Assembly: GCA_028287455.1 (NCBI GenBank)
Contig: JAQBPP010000235.1
Location: forward strand, 1-8,073
Source of the DNA: Bacilli bacterium
GTDB taxonomy: Bacteria > Bacillota > Bacilli > Tumebacillales > JAQBPP01
DNA length: 8,073 nt
Direction of reading: 5' to 3'
Shown here: in pieces, positions 1-6,419 of the stretch
Layout of the letters: each line of letters begins with the position of its first letter
Position numbering within the stretch: the stretch's first letter is position 1
Notes under the pieces: model-generated
What the model was told of the DNA's origin: nothing
Databases searched by the model: none
The model's input: the letters and a program-made list of their open reading frames with translations, nothing else
Program-made: the position numbers and the translations under genes

Positions 1-4
1 ATCT

Positions 5-274
5 TTGACGCCGCAATTTGTGCTGAATCTGGGACAACAAACGTTTTGGGTGGTGGTGAAACTTTGCGCACCTGTTCTACTGATTGGACTGGCCGTTGGT
101 TTATTGGTTAGCATTTTTCAGGCTACCACACAAATCCAGGAGCAGTCGCTGGCATTTGTGCCGAAGATTCTTGCTGTGATCGTATCGCTGTTGATTTTCG
201 GTCCGTTTATGCTGACGACGCTGTTAGATTTCACCCAATCGATTTTAGGCAACCTATCGAGTTACGTGAGGTGA
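5..274 (+). CDS. fliQ: Flagellar export gate protein FliQ
   Basis: This 89-residue integral membrane protein belongs to the flagellar type III export gate, where FliP, FliQ and FliR form the core channel complex in the inner membrane at the basal body. Two hydrophobic segments are visible, at about residues 14-40 and 54-77. Between them lies the strongly conserved loop SIFQATTQIQEQSLAFVPKI, which is diagnostic of FliQ. The length equals that of Bacillus FliQ and the N-terminus aligns without extension, so the TTG at position 5 is the probable start. Only four bases precede it, so its ribosome binding site is outside the window and a start farther upstream cannot be strictly excluded. The stop codon lies inside the Shine-Dalgarno sequence of fliR. 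By synteny fliP should lie just upstream. Confidence 0.95.
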   Translation: MTPQFVLNLGQQTFWVVVKLCAPVLLIGLAVGLLVSIFQATTQIQEQSLAFVPKILAVIVSLLIFGPFMLTTLLDFTQSILGNLSSYVR

Positions 275-275
275 T
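268..275 (+). promoter_or_regulatory. Ribosome binding site of fliR
   Basis: GAGGTGAT matches the 16S anti-Shine-Dalgarno complement GGAGGTGATC. It overlaps the last codon and stop codon of fliQ (TGA at 272-274) and ends 8 bases before the fliR ATG. Translation of fliQ therefore runs through the fliR initiation signal. Confidence 0.75.
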
Positions 276-283
276 GCTAACCA

Positions 284-1072
284 ATGGTATTGCCTTTTAC
301 GATTGATCAACTGACAGCTTTTGCATTTGTTTTGATCCGCATCAGTAGTTTTCTAATGGTGGCGCCTTTTTTTGCAGTTCGTGGTGTACCGCAGACGTTT
401 AAAATTGGACTTGCCTTCTTTATCAGCCTGATCGTCTATGTATCTACAGCCTCTTACAGTCTCACAGGCATCACGCAAGATCTAGGCCAGTTTGTTTTTT
501 TTGCTTTAAAAGAAGCGATCACAGGGTTGCTGCTAGGTTATATAGTATCTGCTATTTATTTGACAGTACAGGCGGCCAGTCAAATTATCGATATGCAAAT
601 CGGGTTTTCCATGGTCAATGTAATTGACCCTCAAAATGGATTCCAAACTCCAGTGATCGGCAGCGTATTGAACTTCCTGTTTTTACTATTGTTTATCGGT
701 ATGGATGGGCCTTCCCTGCTGGTAACAGGTTTGCTGCAAAGCTATACTTTCATTCCTATAGGACACTTCTCGATGAGTGGATCAGTGCTGGAAATTGTGG
801 TTAAGTCAGTATCAGTTTTGTTCCTTTTGTCTGTCAAACTTGCGATGCCTGTGGTAGCAGCCCTGTTTCTCACCGATGTCGCGTTTGCCATTCTGTCTCG
901 TGTCGTTCCGCAAATGAACATTTATATGGTAGGAATGCCGCTCAAATTCCTGGTTGGCTTTGTTACATTGATACTTGTTATACCAGCCTTGATGTTACTG
1001 TTTCAATCGGTTTTTCATTACGGCTTTGAAGCGATGGATTCCTTGTTGAAAGTTATCGGAGGAGCCACATGA
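284..1072 (+). CDS. fliR: Flagellar export gate protein FliR
   Basis: FliR (262 residues) is a polytopic membrane protein of the flagellar type III secretion gate that assembles with FliP and FliQ and contacts FlhB. The sequence is almost entirely hydrophobic, with about six membrane segments (roughly residues 9-29, 38-57, 68-105, 118-146, 168-200 and 218-245). Family landmarks include the segment around residues 103-120 (IIDMQIGFSMVNVIDPQNG) and the C-terminal stretch LSRVVPQMNIYMVGMPLK. The length is close to that of Bacillus FliR (about 259). The ATG at 284 follows a good Shine-Dalgarno sequence and lies nine bases after the fliQ stop. The last codons overlap the start of flhB (ATGA, 1069-1072), which implies translational coupling. 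FliR and FlhB are even fused in some clostridia, which fits this tight pairing. Confidence 0.95.
   Translation: MVLPFTIDQLTAFAFVLIRISSFLMVAPFFAVRGVPQTFKIGLAFFISLIVYVSTASYSLTGITQDLGQFVFFALKEAITGLLLGYIVSAIYLTVQAASQIIDMQIGFSMVNVIDPQNGFQTPVIGSVLNFLFLLLFIGMDGPSLLVTGLLQSYTFIPIGHFSMSGSVLEIVVKSVSVLFLLSVKLAMPVVAALFLTDVAFAILSRVVPQMNIYMVGMPLKFLVGFVTLILVIPALMLLFQSVFHYGFEAMDSLLKVIGGAT
1058..1064 (+). promoter_or_regulatory. Ribosome binding site of flhB
   Basis: GGAGGAG lies inside the final fliR codons. Its GGAGG core ends six bases before the flhB ATG at 1069. It supports that start, with the ATGA overlap. Confidence 0.8.
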
Positions 1073-2145
1073 TTTTACTGAATTTACAGCTGTTTGCCGG
1101 CGAAAAATCGGAATTAGCGACAGCGAAAAAGCGGCAGGAAGCTCGTGAGAAGGGTCAAATCGTCAAAAGCGCTGAGCTTAGTTCAGCTCTTACATTTCTC
1201 GCTGCGGTTGGAGTACTCAAGATTGGTTCCAGCTATTTTACATCTTCATTCTTATCGGTAATGAAAGGTGCTTTCACTACGCAGTTGTCTGTTCAATTAA
1301 CACCAGCCAATGTGCACCAGCTGTTTGGGCGAGTGATTCTACAAATTACCATGATTGTCTTGCCGATTATGGCTGCAATTCTGATTGCTGGAGTCGCATC
1401 AAATGCACTCCAAACGCGAGGATTAATTACGCTTCATCCTTTGCTGCCAGATCTGGATCGAATCAATCCGCTGAAAGGCTTTAGCAGGATATTCTCTCTA
1501 CGATCGTTAGTGGAGCTGGTCAAGTCGCTCCTGAAGCTGACGATTGTCGGGTTGGTCATATATACGTCACTTAATTCACAGGTTCAAAATTTTGACCAGT
1601 TACTGAATATGGAGCCGATCGCCATTTTAAATTCGATTGGCAGCATGATTTTCAGTATCTTGTGGAAGGTCTGCTTATGCCTCCTTGCTTTAGGTCTGTT
1701 TGATTACTTTTATCAGCGCTTTGATTATGAGAAAAACCTGAAAATGTCGAAGCAAGAAATCAAAGATGAATATAAAACGACAGAGGGAAATCCGTTAATT
1801 AAAAACAAGATCAAAGAGAAACAACGTGCCTTGGCAATGCGTCGGATGATGCAGGATGTGCCCAAAGCGGATGTGGTCATCACTAACCCTACCCATTTCG
1901 CGATCGCCATCAAATATGACGTAGGCAAAATGGATGCGCCCATTGTAGTGGCCAAAGGGCGTAATGATGTGGCGCTGCGGATTAAAGAACTGGCCAGGGA
2001 ACATGGAATTGTACAGGTGGAAAACCGTCCACTCGCACAAAGTCTCTATCGGTTGGTGGAAATCGGCGAGCAGGTTCCTGCAGAGTTTTTCCAAGCGGTT
2101 GCTGAAGTTCTGGCCTATGTGTACCGCATTAAGCGGCGTAGTTAA
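1069..2145 (+). CDS. flhB: Flagellar export switch protein FlhB
   Basis: FlhB (358 residues) is the export-gate component that switches secretion from rod/hook to filament substrates after cleaving itself. The N-terminus carries the Gram-positive signature LQLFAGEKSE, followed by a basic stretch (KKRQEAREKGQIVKS). Four hydrophobic segments follow, at about residues 40-60, 87-116, 143-165 and 188-215. A charged linker (about 219-262) leads to the cytoplasmic domain, which contains the autocleavage motif NPTH at residues 273-276, in the context VITNPTHFAIAIKYD. Cleavage between N273 and P274 would release a C-terminal fragment of about 85 residues. The length matches Bacillus FlhB (about 360). 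The start ATG overlaps the fliR stop and has its own Shine-Dalgarno sequence. All expected regions are present, and type III family membership is certain. The flagellar rather than injectisome assignment rests on the neighbours. Confidence 0.97.
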   Translation: MILLNLQLFAGEKSELATAKKRQEAREKGQIVKSAELSSALTFLAAVGVLKIGSSYFTSSFLSVMKGAFTTQLSVQLTPANVHQLFGRVILQITMIVLPIMAAILIAGVASNALQTRGLITLHPLLPDLDRINPLKGFSRIFSLRSLVELVKSLLKLTIVGLVIYTSLNSQVQNFDQLLNMEPIAILNSIGSMIFSILWKVCLCLLALGLFDYFYQRFDYEKNLKMSKQEIKDEYKTTEGNPLIKNKIKEKQRALAMRRMMQDVPKADVVITNPTHFAIAIKYDVGKMDAPIVVAKGRNDVALRIKELAREHGIVQVENRPLAQSLYRLVEIGEQVPAEFFQAVAEVLAYVYRIKRRS

Positions 2146-2178
2146 ATCCATCATGTGATCAAATTCAAGCGTTTCGGG

Positions 2179-2187
2179 AAAGGAGGT
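2179..2187 (+). promoter_or_regulatory. Ribosome binding site that fixes the flhA start
   Basis: AAAGGAGGT is a near-perfect anti-Shine-Dalgarno match, six bases before the ATG at 2194. It selects that ATG over the in-frame GTG at 2155, which has no purine-rich site in front of it. It lies in the 48-base gap (2146-2193) between flhB and flhA, in which I see no hairpin terminator and no convincing promoter. Confidence 0.88.
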
Positions 2188-2193
2188 AGACTG

Positions 2194-4230
2194 ATGAAGG
2201 CTTCAGACTTCGGGATTATACTTGGGGTTATCGGTATCGTAGCGATGTTAGTCATCCCACTGCCTACATGGCTGCTCGATTTTTTATTGATCCTGAACTT
2301 ATGTATTTCGCTGACAATTTTATTAATAGCGATGAATACAACTGAAACTCTTCAATTCTCTGTCTTCCCATCCCTGCTGCTATTAACTACATTATACAGG
2401 TTGGCCTTGAACGTCTCCTCGACCCGGTTGATTTTAGGAAACAACGGTCAAGCAGGTAATGTAATTGCTGCATTTGGAAGTTTTGTCATCGGCGCGAATC
2501 CGGTCGTAGGATTCATTGTTTTTATGATTCTGGCCATTATCCAATTTATCGTTATTACCAAAGGGGCGGAACGCGTTGCTGAAGTAGCAGCACGTTTTAC
2601 GCTGGATGCTATGCCGGGCAAACAAATGTCGATCGATGCGGATTTGAATGCGGGCATGATCACTGAATCGGAAGCGCGCGGACGCAGAAAAGCAGTTGAG
2701 CAATCAGCAGACTTTTATGGCGCGATGGATGGAGCAAGCAAATTTGTCAAAGGGGATGCAATCGCTTCTATTATTATTGTGGCCGTCAATATTATCGGCG
2801 GCTTTATTATCGGCGCTATGAAGGGAAACGCTAATTTAACAGCTACTCTGAATCAATATACGCTGCTCTCAGTAGGTGATGGGTTGGTGAGCCAAATTCC
2901 AGCGCTGCTGATCTCCACTGCCACGGGTATCATTGTGACACGCGCGGCCTCCGAGAGCAATCTAAGCCATGAAGTACTAAGACAAATTTCCGCATATCCC
3001 AAAATGTTTTATATTGTTGCGGGAACGATTGTATTGCTGGGCTTGTTTACTCCAATTCCACTTTGGAAAGTTTTGCCTATTGCGATTCTGCTGATTTTTG
3101 CTGGTTATCGGATCAATTCATCCCAACTCGTGAAATCGAAACAGGAGCTGGAAACCGTTCAGCAGCAGAAACAAGCTGATGTCCGCAATCCTGAGAGTGT
3201 AACCACGCTGACTCATGTGGATCCGATCGAATTCGAATTCGGTTATGCGCTGATTCCTCTGGCTGATGTGGCGCAGGGCGGTGATCTGCTCGACCGCGTG
3301 ATTATGATTCGCAGACAAATTGCTCTCGAATATGGACTAGTAGTTCCAGTTATTCGCATCCGTGATAATATTCAAATTCGTCCAAATGAATATGTGATCA
3401 AAATCAGAGGAAATCAGGTGGCAAGAGGCGAATTGCTTCTCGATCACTATTTGTCCATGAGCCCCGGAGTGGAAGATCAGACGATCACAGGGATCGTTAC
3501 AATTGAGCCTGCGTTTGGTTTACCTGCCCTCTGGATCTCCGAGGCAATGCGCGAAAAAGCAGAGTTTGCCGGTTACACAGTGGTAGACCCGCCTTCAGTC
3601 GTAGCAACGCATCTGACGGAAGTGATCAAAAAACATGCGCATGAACTGCTTGGCAGACAAGAGACGAAGAGCTTAATTGACTCTTTGCGCACGAATTACG
3701 CCTCATTGGTAGACGAAATTATGCCCGCAATGTTTTCAATCGGTGAGGTTCAAAAAGTTTTGGTTAATTTACTAAAGGAAAGAGTGTCCATCCGTGATCT
3801 GGTTACCATTTTGGAAACTATGGCTGACTATCAATCGTATACGAAGGATCCGGAGCTGCTTACCGAATATGTTCGTGCTGCTTTGGGAAGACAGATTTCT
3901 GCACAATACAAGACTACGGATGAGACAATGAAAGTCATCACGCTTTCGCCGCATCTGGAGAAGCTCATGATGGAAAATATCCAAAATTCCGATCAGGGTG
4001 CTTATCTCACTTTGGATCCCAAAATATCTCAGCAGATTTATCAGTCGCTGTCAGAGCAAGTGCAATCTGTCTCTGCATCAGGAGCAATGCCGGTTCTGTT
4101 AACTTCACCATCCGTACGCATGCACATGAGGCGACTGATAGAGCGCGTGCTGCCTGATGTGGCTGTCTTATCTTATAACGAAATTGATTCCAATGTTGAA
4201 GTTTCCAGTGGAGGAGTAGTGAGTGTCTAG
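2194..4230 (+). CDS. flhA: Flagellar export gate protein FlhA
   Basis: FlhA is the major subunit of the export gate. It forms a ring under the FliPQR channel, docks chaperone-substrate complexes and couples proton flow to export. From the ATG at 2194 it has 678 residues, nearly the Bacillus length (about 677). The N-terminal third has several membrane segments. It is interrupted by the cytoplasmic FHIPEP signature at about residues 127-150 (RFTLDAMPGKQMSIDADLNAG, R134 onward), which marks the FHIPEP family. A variable linker follows at about 318-340. The soluble docking domain starts near D343 (DPIEFEFGYALIPLAD) and continues through LLDHYLSMSP and HAHELLGRQETK to the C-terminus. I preferred 2194 over the upstream in-frame GTG at 2155 because of the strong Shine-Dalgarno sequence and family length. 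The extra 13 residues (MIKFKRFGKGGRL) would be basic and non-homologous. The stop TAG overlaps the flhF start. Confidence 0.96.
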   Translation: MKASDFGIILGVIGIVAMLVIPLPTWLLDFLLILNLCISLTILLIAMNTTETLQFSVFPSLLLLTTLYRLALNVSSTRLILGNNGQAGNVIAAFGSFVIGANPVVGFIVFMILAIIQFIVITKGAERVAEVAARFTLDAMPGKQMSIDADLNAGMITESEARGRRKAVEQSADFYGAMDGASKFVKGDAIASIIIVAVNIIGGFIIGAMKGNANLTATLNQYTLLSVGDGLVSQIPALLISTATGIIVTRAASESNLSHEVLRQISAYPKMFYIVAGTIVLLGLFTPIPLWKVLPIAILLIFAGYRINSSQLVKSKQELETVQQQKQADVRNPESVTTLTHVDPIEFEFGYALIPLADVAQGGDLLDRVIMIRRQIALEYGLVVPVIRIRDNIQIRPNEYVIKIRGNQVARGELLLDHYLSMSPGVEDQTITGIVTIEPAFGLPALWISEAMREKAEFAGYTVVDPPSVVATHLTEVIKKHAHELLGRQETKSLIDSLRTNYASLVDEIMPAMFSIGEVQKVLVNLLKERVSIRDLVTILETMADYQSYTKDPELLTEYVRAALGRQISAQYKTTDETMKVITLSPHLEKLMMENIQNSDQGAYLTLDPKISQQIYQSLSEQVQSVSASGAMPVLLTSPSVRMHMRRLIERVLPDVAVLSYNEIDSNVEVSSGGVVSV

Positions 4231-5513
4231 TGTTAGTAAAACGATACTTAGTAGACGATATGCCGGAAGCGCTGTCGAAGATTCGGCAAGACCTGGGGAA
4301 GGACGCAATTATTTTAAGTTCCAAGCGAGTACGTGCTGCCGGCTTCACCGGTTTATTAGGCCGTAAGAAAATGGAAGTGATCGCAGCGTTAAATGAAGTA
4401 TCGAAACCTGCTGGACAGGACGTTCACGATCTTCGTCGTCCTTCCGTGCTCGCTGCTCAGGAAGTAAGCAGCGCAGCCGCACCAGTGACGTCGGCCGGTC
4501 AACAAGCCTACAAACAAACTCCGAAGCCTGCTTCAGCATTTGCCATCGGATCTGAGCCGCTAACACAGACGCACCAGCACGAACGAAAGATTGCCTCTGG
4601 AAGCCCGGTGAATGTAAAACCTGTTGAACTGCCGCCGGAACTTGTGAGTTTGAATGTTGATTTGATTAAGGAGATGCGTGAAATCAAGAGCATGCTGTCC
4701 AGGATGACTGTGAAAAATGCAGGGGACATGTGGGAAATGCTTGCAACTCGATTGAAGAATCAGGATATCGACGAAAAGATCGCCGAACAGTTAATTGCCA
4801 GAATTACAACCAGTCAGCAGCAGCTCCCTGCCACGACGCTAGAATTATTGGATCTTGCGTTGGCTGCTTTGCGCGAAGACCTTGAAGCTGAGCTTGCCCC
4901 GCGGGGAATTGCACCGACGAGCAAACTCGTTTCATTTGTTGGACCAACAGGAGTCGGTAAAACGACAACGATAGCTAAAATTGCTGCGGATCACGTATTA
5001 CGCCAAGGGCGGTCGGTAGCGCTGCTTACCACTGACACCTACCGGATTGCGGCAGTCGAGCAGTTGCGTACATATGCCAATCTGTTAAATGTGCCGCTCC
5101 AGGTCATTTATGGAGAGGACGATTTAAGAGAAGCGCTCGCAAAATTCTCTGATTACGATCTGATTTTAATGGATTCGGCAGGACGCAATTATGGGAACAG
5201 GCATTTTGTTGATGAAGTGAAAGGTTTTCTGGAAAAAGCGTGCCCAGACGAAACTTATCTCGTCCTATCGCTCACTGCACGCACAAGTGTTTTAAGAAAA
5301 ATTGTAGACAACTTTTCCAGTCTCAAGGTAGATCGACTCTTGTTTACAAAATTAGATGAAACAGACACTGTTGGTGCGATCTATAGTCTGGCGATGGAGT
5401 ATAAACTTGGACTTTCTTATGTAACCATAGGTCAAAATGTTCCAGATGATATCCAAATTCTGGCGCCTGAAGAAATCGCGAAATTGATTGTAGGGGAGAA
5501 GCTAAATGTTTGA
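4230..5513 (+). CDS. flhF: Flagellar SRP-type GTPase FlhF
   Basis: FlhF (427 residues) is the third SRP-type GTPase beside Ffh and FtsY. It dimerises with GTP at the membrane and helps set the site of flagellar assembly. The N-terminal B domain (about 1-58) has the typical pattern KRYLVDDMPEALSKIRQDLG and AIILSSKRV. A Pro/Ala/Gln-rich, probably disordered linker follows (about 60-125), then a helical N domain (about 140-228). The G domain has a P-loop GPTGVGKTT at 238-246, DTYR at 269-272, DSAGR at 315-319 where the usual form is DTAGR, TKLDE at 373-377 and a final GQNVPDDIQ segment. It is longer than Bacillus FlhF (about 366), mostly through the linker. The GTG start shares one base with the flhA stop (TAGTG). 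The nearest GGAGG ends 15 bases upstream, farther than usual, so reinitiation after flhA is likely. It is paired with flhG, its activator. Confidence 0.95.
   Translation: MLVKRYLVDDMPEALSKIRQDLGKDAIILSSKRVRAAGFTGLLGRKKMEVIAALNEVSKPAGQDVHDLRRPSVLAAQEVSSAAAPVTSAGQQAYKQTPKPASAFAIGSEPLTQTHQHERKIASGSPVNVKPVELPPELVSLNVDLIKEMREIKSMLSRMTVKNAGDMWEMLATRLKNQDIDEKIAEQLIARITTSQQQLPATTLELLDLALAALREDLEAELAPRGIAPTSKLVSFVGPTGVGKTTTIAKIAADHVLRQGRSVALLTTDTYRIAAVEQLRTYANLLNVPLQVIYGEDDLREALAKFSDYDLILMDSAGRNYGNRHFVDEVKGFLEKACPDETYLVLSLTARTSVLRKIVDNFSSLKVDRLLFTKLDETDTVGAIYSLAMEYKLGLSYVTIGQNVPDDIQILAPEEIAKLIVGEKLNV
5493..5498 (+). promoter_or_regulatory. Ribosome binding site of flhG
   Basis: GGGGAG in the last flhF codons ends seven bases before the flhG ATG at 5506. 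It gives flhG its own initiation signal despite the 8-base overlap with flhF. Confidence 0.65.
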
Positions 5514-6372
5514 TCAGGCCCAAGGTTTACGATCAATGGTAGGCTCCTCTCAGGGAAACGAACGTTTAACCCGGGTGATTGCCATCTCCAGCGGCAAGGG
5601 AGGAGTTGGCAAATCCAATTTCACGTTGAATTTTGCACTGGGACTTTCTGCGGCTGGCAAACGAGTCGTCATTATTGATGCCGATGTCGGTTTTGCAAAT
5701 ATAGATGTATTAATGGGTGTAACAGCCAAATATAGTCTGCAGGATTTAATGCTGCGCAAGGCAGTGATCTGGGAGATTTTGCAAAAAGGTCCAGGTGACT
5801 TGCAGTTTATTGCAGGAGGCTCAGGATTAGCCGATTTGCTTACTTTGAGTCAGGAAGATTTAAATTATCTGATGCAGCAATTGGGACAACTCCACGGGTA
5901 TGCGGATTACGTGTTGATCGACACTGGTGCAGGATTAAATGCACAGACACTGCGGCTGATCCTGTCGGCTGATGAATTATTCGTAGTCAGCACGCCCGAG
6001 CCAACTTCTATTACAGACGCCTATGCATTAATCAAGCTAGTTGCGCTGCGAGGGTTGGGCAACCGGGTCAAACTGGTGGTGAATCGATCCAGCTCTAACT
6101 TAGAAGGGCAGGAGACGGCTGAGAAACTCAGATTGGTAGCGAGTCGTTTTCTGCAACTGGATTTGCCAGTGCTCGGGTATATGCCTGATGACTTGCATGT
6201 GAGTAAAGCAGTGAAATCACAGCAGCCATTTTACTTGCTTTACCCTGAATCAGATGCTTCCCGCAGTATCAACCGAATGGTTCAACACTTGCTCCATTCC
6301 CAAGAGGTACCAAGCCAGCAAGAATTCGGAATGAAATCCTTTTTAAACCGAATGATGGCGTTGTTCAAATAA
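5506..6372 (+). CDS. flhG: Flagellar number regulator FlhG, MinD-type ATPase
   Basis: FlhG (YlxH/FleN, 288 residues) is a ParA/MinD-family ATPase that controls flagellar number and pattern and stimulates the GTPase of FlhF. The N-terminal motif DQAQGLR (residues 3-9) fits the DQAxxLR element known to activate FlhF. The deviant Walker A motif is SGKGGVGKS (29-37), with the signature lysine K31 and P-loop lysine K36. The following strand and switch I carry DADVGFANID (58-67). The Walker B/switch II region is DTGAGL starting at D139. The C-terminal stretch KSFLNRMMALFK looks like a MinD-type amphipathic membrane-targeting helix. Length is close to Bacillus FlhG (about 298). The ATG overlaps flhF by eight bases in another frame. 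MinD or a general ParA is excluded by the DQAxxLR motif and the location. Confidence 0.95.
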   Translation: MFDQAQGLRSMVGSSQGNERLTRVIAISSGKGGVGKSNFTLNFALGLSAAGKRVVIIDADVGFANIDVLMGVTAKYSLQDLMLRKAVIWEILQKGPGDLQFIAGGSGLADLLTLSQEDLNYLMQQLGQLHGYADYVLIDTGAGLNAQTLRLILSADELFVVSTPEPTSITDAYALIKLVALRGLGNRVKLVVNRSSSNLEGQETAEKLRLVASRFLQLDLPVLGYMPDDLHVSKAVKSQQPFYLLYPESDASRSINRMVQHLLHSQEVPSQQEFGMKSFLNRMMALFK

Positions 6373-6397
6373 GGCAGTTCGCCGTTAGTGAAGTAGG

Positions 6398-6410
6398 AAA
6401 AGGAAGTGAG
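6398..6410 (+). promoter_or_regulatory. Ribosome binding site of cheB
   Basis: AAAAGGAAGTGAG matches the AAAGGAGGTGA anti-Shine-Dalgarno complement with one mismatch and ends nine bases before the cheB ATG. It lies in the 47-base gap between flhG and cheB (6373-6419). That gap shows only a weak three-base stem (GGC/GCC), so I see no terminator there. Confidence 0.7.
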
Positions 6411-6419
6411 ACCCATCCG

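Noticed and set aside
1795..2154. 119-codon open frame on the minus strand opposite the 3' half of flhB
   Set aside because: It lies wholly opposite the conserved cytoplasmic domain of FlhB, has no visible ribosome binding site or recognisable protein motif, and is explained by the codon pattern of the real gene.
1964..2158. 64-codon plus-strand open frame inside the end of flhB
   Set aside because: It is in another frame of the conserved FlhB C-terminal domain, with no clear ribosome binding site and a composition typical of an out-of-frame translation.
2146..2193. flhB-flhA gap as a regulatory element or small gene
   Set aside because: No stable hairpin or promoter pair is visible. The only clear signal is the flhA Shine-Dalgarno sequence.
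4237..4261. Possible sigma-D (sigma-28) promoter at the start of flhF: TAAA followed by GACGATAT
   Set aside because: The spacer is only 13 bases, against about 15 expected, and the -10 element has a mismatch. The sequence encodes conserved FlhF residues, so chance is the better explanation.
4007..4348. 113-codon minus-strand open frame spanning the flhA-flhF junction
   Set aside because: Both plus-strand genes are conserved through this interval. The antisense frame has no supporting signal.
6373..6419. flhG-cheB gap as a terminator or promoter
   Set aside because: Only a three-base GGC/GCC stem is present, without a T-run, and no -35/-10 pair is convincing. The gap is adequately explained by the cheB ribosome binding site.
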